Positions 36,570 to 45,292 of a stretch of DNA of 64,000 bases are shown here, piece after piece; the stretch's first letter is position 1; each line of letters starts with the position of its first letter. Location of the stretch: contig NZ_SZVW01000003.1 in assembly GCF_007655005.1 (NCBI RefSeq), forward strand, positions 186,001 through 250,000. Direction: 5' to 3'. Source of the stretch: Streptomyces tibetensis. GTDB taxonomy: Bacteria; Actinomycetota; Actinomycetes; Streptomycetales; Streptomycetaceae. The notes below the pieces were generated by a model that was not told the DNA's origin, searched no databases, and was given only the letters and a program-made list of their open reading frames with translations. The position numbers and the translations under genes were made by a program.

Positions 36570-37307
36570 TCAGCCGAGGAAGCCCCGCAACAGCGCCGCC
36601 GTGCCCCCGCAGTGCTCGCGCATGATCTCCCGCGCCTGGTCGGCCTCGCCCTCGATCACCGCCTCCACCAGGGCGGTGTGCTGCCGCTGGGAGTGCTCCA
36701 GGTTGCGCACCAGCAGCGGGATGCAGTCGAGCAGGTCGTTGACCGTCGCACGGACGGCCGCGTACTGCGCGGTGAGCGTGGGGGAGCCGGAAAGCTCGGC
36801 GATCGTGAGGTGCAGCAGCGTGTCCAGGCGCCGGTACTCGGAGAGCGGCGCGTCGTGCGTGCGCCCCAGCGCCTCGCGCAGCCGGTCCGCCTGCTTCTCC
36901 TCCAGCCCGTGCGCCGCGCACAACCCCGCCGCGCCCACCTCCAGCACCTCCCGGAACCGCAGCACGTCCTCGATGTCCACCTCGGCGACCCGTCGCCGCA
37001 GCTCGTCCTCGCCGACCGCGTCGGCGCGCGGCAGCACGAACGTCCCGCCGTAACGGCCGCGCCGCGACTCGACCAGGCCCTGGTCCTGGAGCACCTTCAG
37101 TACCTCACGCAGCGTTACCCGGCTGATCCCCAGCCGCTCCGCCAGCTCCCGCTCGGCCGGCAGCCGCTCGCCCCCCGGCACCAGACCCAGCCGTACGACC
37201 TGGAGGATCTGCTCCAGCGCCTCCTCGAAGCCGTTGCCCGCGCGCACCGGCCGCAGCACCGGCGTCAGCCCGTCCCGCACCTCGCCGCCCCCAGCTTCCT
37301 CCGGCAT
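36570..37307 (-). CDS. GntR/FadR-family regulator of the gamma-glutamyl cluster
   Basis: A 245-residue regulator. The N-terminal winged helix (LPAERELAERLGISRVTLREVLKVLQDQGLVESRRGRYGGTFV) is followed by a FadR-type all-helical ligand domain (VLRFREVLEVGAAGLCAAHGLE; DTLLHLTIAELSGSPTLTAQY) with the metal-binding His and Asp positions. It is divergent from the glutamine-synthetase-like gene, with a 98-base gap. ATG 37307 is preceded by AAGGGGG; a TTG seven codons earlier is possible. It probably represses or activates the permease and catabolic genes. Confidence 0.9.
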   Translation of the reverse strand: MPEEAGGGEVRDGLTPVLRPVRAGNGFEEALEQILQVVRLGLVPGGERLPAERELAERLGISRVTLREVLKVLQDQGLVESRRGRYGGTFVLPRADAVGEDELRRRVAEVDIEDVLRFREVLEVGAAGLCAAHGLEEKQADRLREALGRTHDAPLSEYRRLDTLLHLTIAELSGSPTLTAQYAAVRATVNDLLDCIPLLVRNLEHSQRQHTALVEAVIEGEADQAREIMREHCGGTAALLRGFLG

Positions 37308-37329
37308 GTGGCCGTACCCCCTTCCCAAG

Positions 37330-37351
37330 AAATGGTTCTCCGCAATACCTT
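37330..37351. promoter_or_regulatory. Candidate GntR/FadR operator upstream of glnA4
   Basis: AAATGGTTCTCCGCAATACCTT shares 14 of 22 bases, with exact spacing, with the site before the permease (36467-36488). It lies between the divergent regulator and synthetase genes. Downstream, CGGATCCAAGG occurs twice with period 14 (37363-37373 and 37377-37387). Confidence 0.6.
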
Positions 37352-37405
37352 ATGGCTCCCGGCGGATCCAAGGCAGCGGATCCAAGGAGCCTAGGAGGCC
37401 TTCCC

Positions 37406-38770
37406 GTGGCAGACCGCACACCCCCGCTGAGCGTCGAGGAACTGCACACCCTCGTCGCCGGCGGTGAGATCGACACTGTCGTCCTGGCCTTCCCCGACAT
37501 GCAAGGGCGGCTCCAGGGCAAGCGGTTCGCCGCACGCTTCTTCCTCGACGAGGTCCTCCAGCACGGCACCGAGGGCTGCAACTACCTGCTCGCCGTCGAC
37601 ACCGAGATGAACACGGTCGACGGCTACGCGATGTCCTCCTGGGACCGCGGCTACGGCGACTTCGCCATGCACCCCGACCTCACCACTCTGCGCCGCGTCC
37701 CCTGGAACGCGGGCACGGCCATGCTCCACGCCGACCTCGCCTGGAGCGACGGCTCCCCGGTCGTCGCCGCCCCCCGCCAGATCCTGCGCCGCCAGCTGGA
37801 GCGCCTGGCCGAACTCGGCTACACCGCCCAGGTCGGCACCGAGCTGGAGTTCATCGTCTTCAAGGACACCTACGAACAGGCCTGGGACGCCGGCTACAAG
37901 GGCCTGACCCCGGCCAACCAGTACAACATCGACTACTCGGTCCTCGGCACCGGCCGCATCGAGCCCCTGCTGCGCCGCATCCGCAACGAGATGGCCGGCG
38001 CCGGTCTCACCGTCGAGTCCGCCAAGGGCGAGTGCAACCCCGGCCAGCACGAGATCGCCTTCCGCTACGACGAGGCCCTGATCACCTGCGACCAGCACTC
38101 CGTCTACAAGACCGGCGCCAAGGAGATCGCCGCCCAGGAGGGCATGTCGATCACCTTCATGGCCAAGTACAACGAGCGCGAGGGCAACTCCTGCCACATC
38201 CACCTCTCGCTCGCCGACGCCGACGGCACCAACGCCATGGCCGGTGCCCTCGAAGGCGGCATGTCCGAGGTCATGCGCCACTTCCTCGCCGGCCAGCTCG
38301 CCGCCCTGCGCGACTTCTCCCTCCTCTACGCCCCCAACATCAACTCCTACAAGCGGTTCCAGCCCGGCTCCTTCGCCCCGACCGCCGTCGCCTGGGGCCA
38401 GGACAACCGCACCTGCGCGCTCAGGGTCGTCGGCCACGGCCGTTCCCTGCGCTTCGAGAATCGCCTGCCCGGCGGCGACGTCAACCCCTACCTCGCCGTC
38501 GCCGGACTCGTCGCGGCCGGACTGCACGGCATCGAGCAGAAACTGGAGCTGCCCGAACCCTGTCCCGGCAACGCCTACGCCGCCGACCTGGACCACGTCC
38601 CCACCACCCTGCGCGAGGCCGCCGAACTCTGGGAGAACAGCCCCATCGCCAAGGCCGCCTTCGGCGACGAGGTCGTCGCGCACTACCGCAACATGGCGCG
38701 CGTCGAACTGGACGCCTACGACGCCGCGGTGACCGACTGGGAGCTGCGCCGCTCCTTCGAACGCATGTGA
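37406..38770 (+). CDS. glnA4: Glutamine-synthetase-like gamma-glutamylethanolamide synthetase (GlnA4-like)
   Basis: A 454-residue GS-fold enzyme. GTELEFIVFKDT and AKGECNPGQHE supply metal-binding Glu residues. CHIHLSL, RFQPGSFAPTAVAWGQDNRTCALRV and RFENRLPGGDVNPYLAVAG complete the active site. Gene order matches the region of glnA4 in S. coelicolor, whose product links glutamate to ethanolamine, so that role is the most likely one. Other gamma-glutamylation substrates (polyamines) cannot be excluded. The GTG at 37406 follows AGGAGG at 37393-37398; an upstream ATG at 37352 is rejected. Confidence 0.88.
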   Translation: MADRTPPLSVEELHTLVAGGEIDTVVLAFPDMQGRLQGKRFAARFFLDEVLQHGTEGCNYLLAVDTEMNTVDGYAMSSWDRGYGDFAMHPDLTTLRRVPWNAGTAMLHADLAWSDGSPVVAAPRQILRRQLERLAELGYTAQVGTELEFIVFKDTYEQAWDAGYKGLTPANQYNIDYSVLGTGRIEPLLRRIRNEMAGAGLTVESAKGECNPGQHEIAFRYDEALITCDQHSVYKTGAKEIAAQEGMSITFMAKYNEREGNSCHIHLSLADADGTNAMAGALEGGMSEVMRHFLAGQLAALRDFSLLYAPNINSYKRFQPGSFAPTAVAWGQDNRTCALRVVGHGRSLRFENRLPGGDVNPYLAVAGLVAAGLHGIEQKLELPEPCPGNAYAADLDHVPTTLREAAELWENSPIAKAAFGDEVVAHYRNMARVELDAYDAAVTDWELRRSFERM

Positions 38771-38778
38771 GGTCCCTT

Positions 38779-40152
38779 GTGTCTTCCGAGCACCTTCTGG
38801 AAGTACTGAACCCCGCGACCGAGGAGGTCGTCGCCGCCGTCGCCGGGGCGAGCCCGGCGGACGTCGACGCGGCCGTCACCCACGCCGCCAGGGCCCAGCG
38901 GATCTGGGCCGCCCTGGCCCCCGCGGACCGTGCCCGGCTGCTGCGCCGTTTCGCGGCCACCGTCGACGAGCACCTGGAGGAGCTGGCCCGCCTGGAGGTC
39001 CGCGAGGCCGGCCACCTCATCGGCAACGCCCGCTGGGAGGCCGGCAACGTCCGGGACCTGCTGGACTACGCGGCCGGGGGAGTGGAGCGGCTCACCGGCC
39101 GTCAGATCCCGGTGCCCGGCGGCCTGAACGTCACGATCCTCGAACCGCTCGGCGTCGTCGGCGTGATCGCGCCCTGGAACTTCCCCATGCCGATCGCCGC
39201 CTGGGGTGCCGCCCCCGCCCTCGCGGCCGGCAACGCCGTCATCCTCAAGCCCGCCGAGACCACCCCGCTCACCGCCCTGCGCCTGGCCCAACTCGCCCTG
39301 GAGGCCGGGCTTCCGGAGCACCTCTTCCAGGTTCTGCCGGGGCGCGGCGACATCACGGGCGACGCCCTGGTCCGGCACCCCGGAGTCGCCAAGATCGTCT
39401 TCACGGGCTCCACCCGGACCGGGACCCGCGTCGCGGCCCTCGGCGCCGAACAGGTCAAGCCCGTCACCCTCGAACTCGGCGGCAAGAGCCCCAACGTCGT
39501 CTTCGCCGACGCCGACCTCAAGACGGCCGTCGACCCCTTCTCCTTCCTCGACAACTCCGGCCAGGACTGCTGCGCCCGCACCCGCGTGCTGGTGCAGGAG
39601 TCCGTGTACGACGAGGTCCGCGAGCTGCTCGCCGAGGCGCTGTCCGCCGTGGTGGTGGGCGACCCGGCCGACGAGAAGACCCAGATGGGCCCGCTGATCT
39701 CCCGGCAGCAGCTCGACCGCGTCCGCGCCTTCGTGCCCGACGACGCCCCGGCCCTGCGCGGCAGCGCCCCCGAGGGTCCCGGCTTCTGGTTCCCGCCGAC
39801 CGTCCTCACCGGGGAGAGCCCCGACTCGGCGGCCGCCTGCGAGGAGATCTTCGGCCCCGTGGCCGTCCTGCTGCCCTTCACCGACGAGCAGGACGCGATC
39901 CGGCTGGCCAACGACACCCCCTACGGCCTCTCCGGCTCCATCTGGACCCGCGACGTCGGCCGCGCCCTGCGCGTCTCCCAGGCCGTCCGCGCCGGCAACC
40001 TGTCGGTCAACTCCCACGCCAGCGTCCGCTACTGGACCCCGTTCGGCGGCTACAAGCAGTCCGGCGTCGGGCGCGAGCTCGGCCCCGACGCCCTGGCCGC
40101 CTTCACCGAAACCAAGAACGTCTTCATCAGCACGGAGGGCCCTGCACAGTGA
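38779..40152 (+). CDS. Aldehyde dehydrogenase of the gamma-glutamyl cluster
   Basis: A 457-residue NAD(P)-dependent aldehyde dehydrogenase. PWNFPMPIAAWGAAPALAAGN, VFTGSTRTG and LELGGKSPNVV (Glu232) are present. GQDCCARTRV carries the catalytic Cys264 with a second Cys beside it. In the proposed pathway it would oxidise gamma-glutamylacetaldehyde to gamma-glutamylglycine. The GTG at 38779 follows TGAGG at 38768-38772; another GTG at 38767 overlaps the synthetase stop. The next gene overlaps by GTGA. Confidence 0.92.
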   Translation: MSSEHLLEVLNPATEEVVAAVAGASPADVDAAVTHAARAQRIWAALAPADRARLLRRFAATVDEHLEELARLEVREAGHLIGNARWEAGNVRDLLDYAAGGVERLTGRQIPVPGGLNVTILEPLGVVGVIAPWNFPMPIAAWGAAPALAAGNAVILKPAETTPLTALRLAQLALEAGLPEHLFQVLPGRGDITGDALVRHPGVAKIVFTGSTRTGTRVAALGAEQVKPVTLELGGKSPNVVFADADLKTAVDPFSFLDNSGQDCCARTRVLVQESVYDEVRELLAEALSAVVVGDPADEKTQMGPLISRQQLDRVRAFVPDDAPALRGSAPEGPGFWFPPTVLTGESPDSAAACEEIFGPVAVLLPFTDEQDAIRLANDTPYGLSGSIWTRDVGRALRVSQAVRAGNLSVNSHASVRYWTPFGGYKQSGVGRELGPDALAAFTETKNVFISTEGPAQ

Positions 40153-40934
40153 CTGCCCAGGAGAACATCTGCCGCCGCCTGGTCGGCCGTACCGCCGTCG
40201 TCACGGGAGCCGGCAGCGGCATCGGCCTCGCCGCCGCCCGCCGTCTCGCCTCCGAGGGCGCCCACGTCGTCTGCGGCGACGTGGACGACGCCCGTGGCAA
40301 GGCCGCCGCCGAGGAGGTCGGCGGCACCTTCGTGAAGGTCGACGTGACCGACCCCGAGCAGGTCGAGGCCCTCTTCAAGACCGCCTACGACACCTACGGC
40401 AGCGTCGACATCGCCTTCAACAACGCCGGCATCTCCCCGCCCGACGACGACTCCATCCTGGAGACCGGCCTGGAGGCCTGGAAGCGCGTCCAGGAGGTCA
40501 ACCTCACCTCCGTCTACCTGTGCTGCAAGGCCGCCATCCCCTACATGCGGCGCCAGGGCCGGGGCTCGATCATCAACACCGCGTCCTTCGTCGCCCGGAT
40601 GGGCGCGGCCACCTCCCAGATCTCCTACACCGCCTCCAAGGGCGGCGTCCTCGCCATGTCCCGCGAACTGGGCGTGCAGTTCGCCCGCGAGGGCATCCGC
40701 GTGAACGCCCTGTGCCCCGGCCCGGTCAACACCCCCCTCCTGCAGGAGCTGTTCGCCAAGGACCCGGAGCGGGCCGCGCGCCGCCTGGTGCACATCCCGC
40801 TGGGCCGGTTCGCCGAGGCCGAGGAGATCGCCGCCGCGGTCGCCTTCCTGGCCAGCGACGACTCCTCCTTCGTGAACGCCACCGACTTCCTGGTCGACGG
40901 CGGGATCGCGGGGGCGTACGTCACACCCGTGTAA
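40149..40934 (+). CDS. Short-chain dehydrogenase of the gamma-glutamyl cluster
   Basis: A 261-residue SDR. TGAGSGIG is the nucleotide-binding motif, NNAG is present, and the SYTASKGG segment gives the catalytic Tyr and Lys, with Asn and Ser in the preceding strands. Asp in CGDVDD favours NAD(H). It fits oxidation of the alcohol of gamma-glutamylethanolamide to the aldehyde, the step between the synthetase and the aldehyde dehydrogenase. It is translationally coupled to the latter. Substrate assignment is inference from context. Confidence 0.9.
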   Translation: MTAQENICRRLVGRTAVVTGAGSGIGLAAARRLASEGAHVVCGDVDDARGKAAAEEVGGTFVKVDVTDPEQVEALFKTAYDTYGSVDIAFNNAGISPPDDDSILETGLEAWKRVQEVNLTSVYLCCKAAIPYMRRQGRGSIINTASFVARMGAATSQISYTASKGGVLAMSRELGVQFAREGIRVNALCPGPVNTPLLQELFAKDPERAARRLVHIPLGRFAEAEEIAAAVAFLASDDSSFVNATDFLVDGGIAGAYVTPV

Positions 40935-40975
40935 GGCCTGACCGGGGGGCCGGGATCTCGCCCTACAGTGCCGGG

Positions 40976-41881
40976 ATGAGCATGACGCCGCCGCCCGGCT
41001 GGTATCCCGACCCGCACGCCCCGCACCAGCAGCGCTGGTGGGACGGCACGGCCTGGACCGAACACCGCCGCCCGCCCGAGGCCCTCGCCGCCCCGCCGCC
41101 GGGCGACGGCACAGGCCGGACGAAGGCGGTCGCCCTGACCGCCGTCGGAGCCGTCCTGCTCGCGGCGATCGTCACCGGAGCCGTCGCCCTCAGCGGGGGC
41201 GACGGCTCCGGCACGGAGAGCCGGACGGCGCCCTCGTCCGCACCCCGTGCCACGGCCGACCCGCCGGAGCCCACCCCCGAGTCGTCCACGTCGGAGCCGT
41301 CCGCCGACGACCCCGCGCTCGTCGAGGACCAGCTCAACGGCATCACGTTCCCGCTGCTCGACGGCTGGGTCCGCCCGCAGTACGTCGCCCAGGACGATGT
41401 CGTCATGACGACCGACGGCACCTACGACTGCCCCGGCGGCGTGGGCCTGTGCCGCCACGGCATGGTCTTCTCCCGCACGGTGACCGAGAACGACGAGAAG
41501 TCCCCCGAGGTCCTCGCCAAGGCCGACATCTCCGAGGCGGCCGACGAGGCCTATGACCGCGACAGCCTCGGCCGCGAGCTCCACGGCGGCATGAAGTCGC
41601 ACCGGGTCGTCAAGTCAGGGCCGGTCGCGGTGGCGGGCCGCGCCGGGTACCTGGTGCGCTGGCGCGTCACGACCGCCAAGGGGCCCGGCGGATACGTCCA
41701 GTCGCTGGTCTTCCCCTCCAGCGTCGGCACCGAGTCGCCGGTCCTCGTCCGGTACGTCTTCGACGCCGGCGAGGACGGTCCGCCGCTCACCGACCTGGAC
41801 CGCATCACCCGGGGCATCCGCCCCTTCGGTGACGCGGACACGGGCGGCGGCGTGGGCAGCAGCATCGAACCGGCCGGCTGA
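40976..41881 (+). CDS. DUF2510 membrane protein with extracytoplasmic domain
   Basis: 301 residues. The N-terminal DUF2510 motif (GWYPDP; QQRWWDGTAWTEH) is cytosolic. One membrane segment (about residues 48-70) and a Ser/Thr/Pro-rich linker precede an external domain of about 170 residues with the pair CPGGVGLC. The function is unknown; the architecture suggests a surface-exposed sensor or stress protein. TACAGT ends 6 bases before the ATG, with no Shine-Dalgarno, so it may be leaderless. It is next to, but not obviously part of, the ethanolamine cluster. Confidence 0.85.
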   Translation: MSMTPPPGWYPDPHAPHQQRWWDGTAWTEHRRPPEALAAPPPGDGTGRTKAVALTAVGAVLLAAIVTGAVALSGGDGSGTESRTAPSSAPRATADPPEPTPESSTSEPSADDPALVEDQLNGITFPLLDGWVRPQYVAQDDVVMTTDGTYDCPGGVGLCRHGMVFSRTVTENDEKSPEVLAKADISEAADEAYDRDSLGRELHGGMKSHRVVKSGPVAVAGRAGYLVRWRVTTAKGPGGYVQSLVFPSSVGTESPVLVRYVFDAGEDGPPLTDLDRITRGIRPFGDADTGGGVGSSIEPAG

Positions 41882-41884
41882 CGC

Positions 41885-43087
41885 CTACAGGAACGTGTGA
41901 CCCTCGCCGCGGTAGGTGGGCACGGTCGCGGTCACCGTGTCGCCCTCGATCAGGTGCAGCCGGTCGAACCGCTCGCACAGCTCACCGGCCTTCGCGTGCC
42001 GGAACCACACCTTGTCGCCGATCAGCAGATCGTCGGCGGGCGAGCCCAGCAGCGGAGTCTGCACCTCACCGGCGCCCTCCTGCGGGTCGTAGCGCAGCCC
42101 CTCGGGCAGATACGGCACCGGCGACCGGTCGGCACCGGCCGCACCCGAGGCCGGATACCCACCGCCCAGGACCGTCACGACACCCACGCCGGGCCGCCGT
42201 ACGACGGGCTGGGCGAAGAGGGCCGACGGACGGCCGCTGAACGACGTGTAGTTGTCGAACAGGCGCGGCACGTACAGACCCGATCCGGCGGCGATCTCGG
42301 TCACCGCCTCCTCGGCCGCCGTGTGCTGCACCGAGCCGGTACCCCCGCCGTTGACGAACTCCAGTCCCGGCACGACGGCCCGCACCGCGCGCACCACCTC
42401 CGCACGCCGCTCGGCCAGTTCACGCTTGGCGGCGGCCTGCATCAACCGGACGGCGCGGGACCGCAGCGGTCGCCCTTTCACCGCGTCACCGACACCGGCG
42501 ACATGCCCCTCGTAGGCCATGATCCCCACGACCTCGAAGCCGGGCCGCCGGGCCACCGCCCGCGCCACCTCGGCGACCTCGGCGGGGGAGTGCAGCGGCG
42601 AACGCCGGGCCCCGACCCGCACCCGTCCGCCGAGCAGCTTCAACGAGGTGTCCAACTCCAGGCACACCCGCACCACTTCACGCCCGCCACCCCGGGAGGC
42701 GTCGATCAGATCCAGCTGGGCGACATCGTCGACCATGACGGTCACGGCGGCGGCGAGCTTGGGATCCCCCGCGAGTTCGGCGTAGGCGGCACGGTCGGCG
42801 GACGGATAGGCGAGCAGCACGTCGTCGAACCCCGACCGGGCCAGCCACAGCGACTCGGCCAGGGTGAACGACATGATCCCGGCGAAACCGTCCCGGGCCA
42901 GGACGCGTTCCAGCAGGGCCCGGCAGCGCACGGACTTGCTGGCGACCCGGACGGGTTTGCCTCCGGCGCGGCGCACCAGGTCGGCGGCGTTGGCGTCGAA
43001 GGCCTCCAGGTCCACGATCGCGAGAGGGGCGTCGAGATGGGCGGTGGCCCGGTCGTAACGGGCCCGGTCGGCGGCGCGCGCAGTCAT
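41885..43087 (-). CDS. PLP-dependent alanine-racemase-fold amino acid deaminase/aldolase
   Basis: A 400-residue enzyme of the D-threonine aldolase/D-serine deaminase group. PLAIVDLEAFDANAADLVRRAGGKPVRVASKSVRC carries the PLP Lys, GGGTGSVQHT binds phosphate, and the C-terminal domain has GYPASGA and GDKVWFRHAKAGELCERFD with the metal-binding His and Cys. The product is probably a deaminase or aldolase acting on D-amino acids. The ATG at 43087 is used. Its stop is 4 bases from the DUF2510 stop on the other strand. Confidence 0.88.
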   Translation of the reverse strand: MTARAADRARYDRATAHLDAPLAIVDLEAFDANAADLVRRAGGKPVRVASKSVRCRALLERVLARDGFAGIMSFTLAESLWLARSGFDDVLLAYPSADRAAYAELAGDPKLAAAVTVMVDDVAQLDLIDASRGGGREVVRVCLELDTSLKLLGGRVRVGARRSPLHSPAEVAEVARAVARRPGFEVVGIMAYEGHVAGVGDAVKGRPLRSRAVRLMQAAAKRELAERRAEVVRAVRAVVPGLEFVNGGGTGSVQHTAAEEAVTEIAAGSGLYVPRLFDNYTSFSGRPSALFAQPVVRRPGVGVVTVLGGGYPASGAAGADRSPVPYLPEGLRYDPQEGAGEVQTPLLGSPADDLLIGDKVWFRHAKAGELCERFDRLHLIEGDTVTATVPTYRGEGHTFL

Positions 43088-43199
43088 GGACGCAGCCTGC
43101 CAGACTGGATTACCGCAGGGTAGGGGGACGTTCCGGGCAGATGCCCCGGCCTCGCGGACTGGTTCCCGTTCGCCCAGGAACAAGCCGTAGAGTGACGCG

Positions 43200-43260
43200 C
43201 ACGTACGGCGGACGACGCCGGCCGGGGATCCGCGCCGGGATGACGCTCCCTCCGTACGTG
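43200..43260. promoter_or_regulatory. Inverted repeat CACGTACGG / CCGTACGTG
   Basis: Perfect 9-bp arms at 43200-43208 and 43252-43260, in the 267-base gap between divergent genes. Possible operator or promoter-associated site for the repeat-rich membrane protein at 43355. Confidence 0.35.
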
Positions 43261-43354
43261 TAGGTGTGCCCGGGACGACTGTGTGCCGGGCTCGGGCAGG
43301 ACGACACCGGCCCGCGCGAGACGAGCGGCCCGGGCATGCGGAAACGGGGGGTGC

Positions 43355-45292
43355 ATGAGCACGGAAGCGCAACGCGCCTCTTTCCCCACACGCCCCACGG
43401 CCCCGCCCCGCCCGTCACACCCGCCGGCCGCGCCGCAGGACCCGGCGACAAACACGCTGACGGATGCACCGCAGGATCGGCCGAAGGGTTCGCCGAAGGG
43501 CGAGCGGGAGACCCCGGGCACGTCCTCCGATCCCGCCGCGGGACCGGAAGCCACCGCTCCCGGGAGCGGGGCAGGGCCGAAACCGTCCGACGGGGGCGGC
43601 CCTCGCTTCCCGAGCCTCGGTGCCCCGGTCCTCGGCGCCACCGCCCCCCAGCGCACCGGTTCCGCCTCACCGCCCCCGCCTCGCGCCTCCACGCGCTTCC
43701 CGGACGAGCCGCCCAGCGTCGGCCGCGAGGCACGCCCCGAATCCGGAGCACCTCAGCCCCCGTCGCGCCGGCGTCACCTCCCCACGCAGGACTCCTCCGG
43801 CGGGGGAGGGAGTTGGGGCACCCAGGACGGGACCATGTCGCAGTCCTCCGGCCGGGCAGTGAGTCCGGGCACCCGGGACGGGGCCTCGTCGCAGTCCTCC
43901 GGCCGGGCAGCGAGTCCGGGCACCCAGGACGGGAACATGTCGCAGTCCTCCGGCCGGGCAGCGGGTTCGGGCACCCGGGACGGGGCCTCGTCGCAGTCCT
44001 CCGGCCGGCCCTTCCGTCTCTCCGCGTCCGGCCGTACCGACGCCGCGGGCGGCGCGGCTCCGGAGTCGAGCGGCCGGCCGTTCCGCCTGCCCCCGCCCCG
44101 CCGTCCCGGCGCCCCCGGCGACCACGCGTCCGAGACGACCGCACGCCTGCGCCCCGTCCCCGCGGACCCGGCACCGGACGAGCCCGCCGGGCCCTTCGGC
44201 AGCCCTGCCGCGCACACCACCACGGCGACCCGCCCCGGGTCCGCGCGCCCCACCACCCCACCGCGCCCCGCACACGAGCCGCCGATACCGGCCGGAACCG
44301 GCACCCACGCCGGCCGCCCCGCACACGAGCCGCCGATACCGGCCGGCACCGGCGCCGGGCGGGACCTGCGTGTGCCCCCGGCGCCCACCCGGCGGCCCGC
44401 CCCCTCCGCACCGCCACCCCGCAACACCATCCCCGTCTCTCCCGACCCCGCGCTCTCCTGGAGCGCCACGCGCCCCGTGGTCTCCTTCGGTGAGCCCGAG
44501 GGCTACGACGGCGACGCACGGCCCCGGCCGCTCGGCCGGCGCGGAGCGTCCCGGGCCGCCGCGGCCGCCGCCTGCCTCGTGCTCGGGCTGGGGCTCATCT
44601 CGGGAGCCGTCACCGGCAGCTGGCTCGTCGGAGGCTCCGGCGACGAGGGCTCGCCCAGCACCTTCGCCGCGGCCCAGAACCTCTGGCACAGCGTCCCGGT
44701 CGACCAGCTGTTCCCGCCCACCGTGCAGGGCCGGGGCGCCGGCCCCGGCGGAGCGGACCGCACCTGGACCCGGATAGCCGTCGCCCCCGACAGCGGCTGC
44801 AAGGACGCCTTCGACCCGCTGCTGCGCCAAGCCCTCGCCCCCGTCGGCTGCGAGCGCCTCCTGCGCGCCACCTACACCGACGCCACCGAGAGCTACGTGA
44901 CCACCGTCGGCCTGCTCTTCACCACGGCCGACGCCCCCGGTATGACCGCCCTCGCGAACCGTTTCCGCAAGGAACGCCTGGACCGCCGCAGCGACCTGAT
45001 GCCCCTGCCGTACGCCGCGCAGGGCACGCCCGCCGCCGGCTTCGGCGCCCGGCAGCGCGCTTCCTGGACCGTCTCCGTGCTGACCGAGGCCCCCGTCGTC
45101 GTCTATGCCGTCTCCGGCTGGGCCGACGGCCGCACCGTCGACGACCCGCAGCCCGCGGGGGACGCCATGGAGGCCGACGCCACCACCGCGGCCGCCCAGG
45201 CCGGCCTCGGCAACGAGGCGCAGGGCCTCGCCGACCGCGTCGAACGCGACCTCCGCAAAGACGTCCGCTCGACCTCGGAGCAACCGTCGTGA
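43355..45292 (+). CDS. Repeat-rich single-pass membrane protein, partner of mycosin
   Basis: 645 residues. The first 380 residues are disordered, Pro/Ser/Gly/Arg-rich, and include four 17-residue GT(Q/R)DG..SQSSGR repeats (residues 155-222) and two RPAHEPPIPAGTG repeats. A membrane segment follows near residues 405-430 (AAAAAACLVLGLGLISGAVTG), then an external domain of about 210 residues with two Cys. No family recognised. It overlaps the mycosin-like gene by GTGA, so it is probably its partner at the cell surface. The ATG at 43355 is the first start after the promoter region. Confidence 0.8.
   Translation: MSTEAQRASFPTRPTAPPRPSHPPAAPQDPATNTLTDAPQDRPKGSPKGERETPGTSSDPAAGPEATAPGSGAGPKPSDGGGPRFPSLGAPVLGATAPQRTGSASPPPPRASTRFPDEPPSVGREARPESGAPQPPSRRRHLPTQDSSGGGGSWGTQDGTMSQSSGRAVSPGTRDGASSQSSGRAASPGTQDGNMSQSSGRAAGSGTRDGASSQSSGRPFRLSASGRTDAAGGAAPESSGRPFRLPPPRRPGAPGDHASETTARLRPVPADPAPDEPAGPFGSPAAHTTTATRPGSARPTTPPRPAHEPPIPAGTGTHAGRPAHEPPIPAGTGAGRDLRVPPAPTRRPAPSAPPPRNTIPVSPDPALSWSATRPVVSFGEPEGYDGDARPRPLGRRGASRAAAAAACLVLGLGLISGAVTGSWLVGGSGDEGSPSTFAAAQNLWHSVPVDQLFPPTVQGRGAGPGGADRTWTRIAVAPDSGCKDAFDPLLRQALAPVGCERLLRATYTDATESYVTTVGLLFTTADAPGMTALANRFRKERLDRRSDLMPLPYAAQGTPAAGFGARQRASWTVSVLTEAPVVVYAVSGWADGRTVDDPQPAGDAMEADATTAAAQAGLGNEAQGLADRVERDLRKDVRSTSEQPS
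43817..44020 (+). repeat. Four 51-bp in-frame repeats
   Basis: Four tandem 51-base units begin at 43817, 43868, 43919 and 43970, encoding GTQDGTMSQSSGRAVSP and variants. The units alternate GTQDG and GTRDG, so they also form two higher-order 102-base pairs. Confidence 0.95.

Noticed and set aside
38032..38778. Extended frame upstream of the aldehyde dehydrogenase.
   Set aside because: It runs through the glutamine-synthetase gene in another frame as Arg/Pro-rich text; the real start is 38779 (or 38767).
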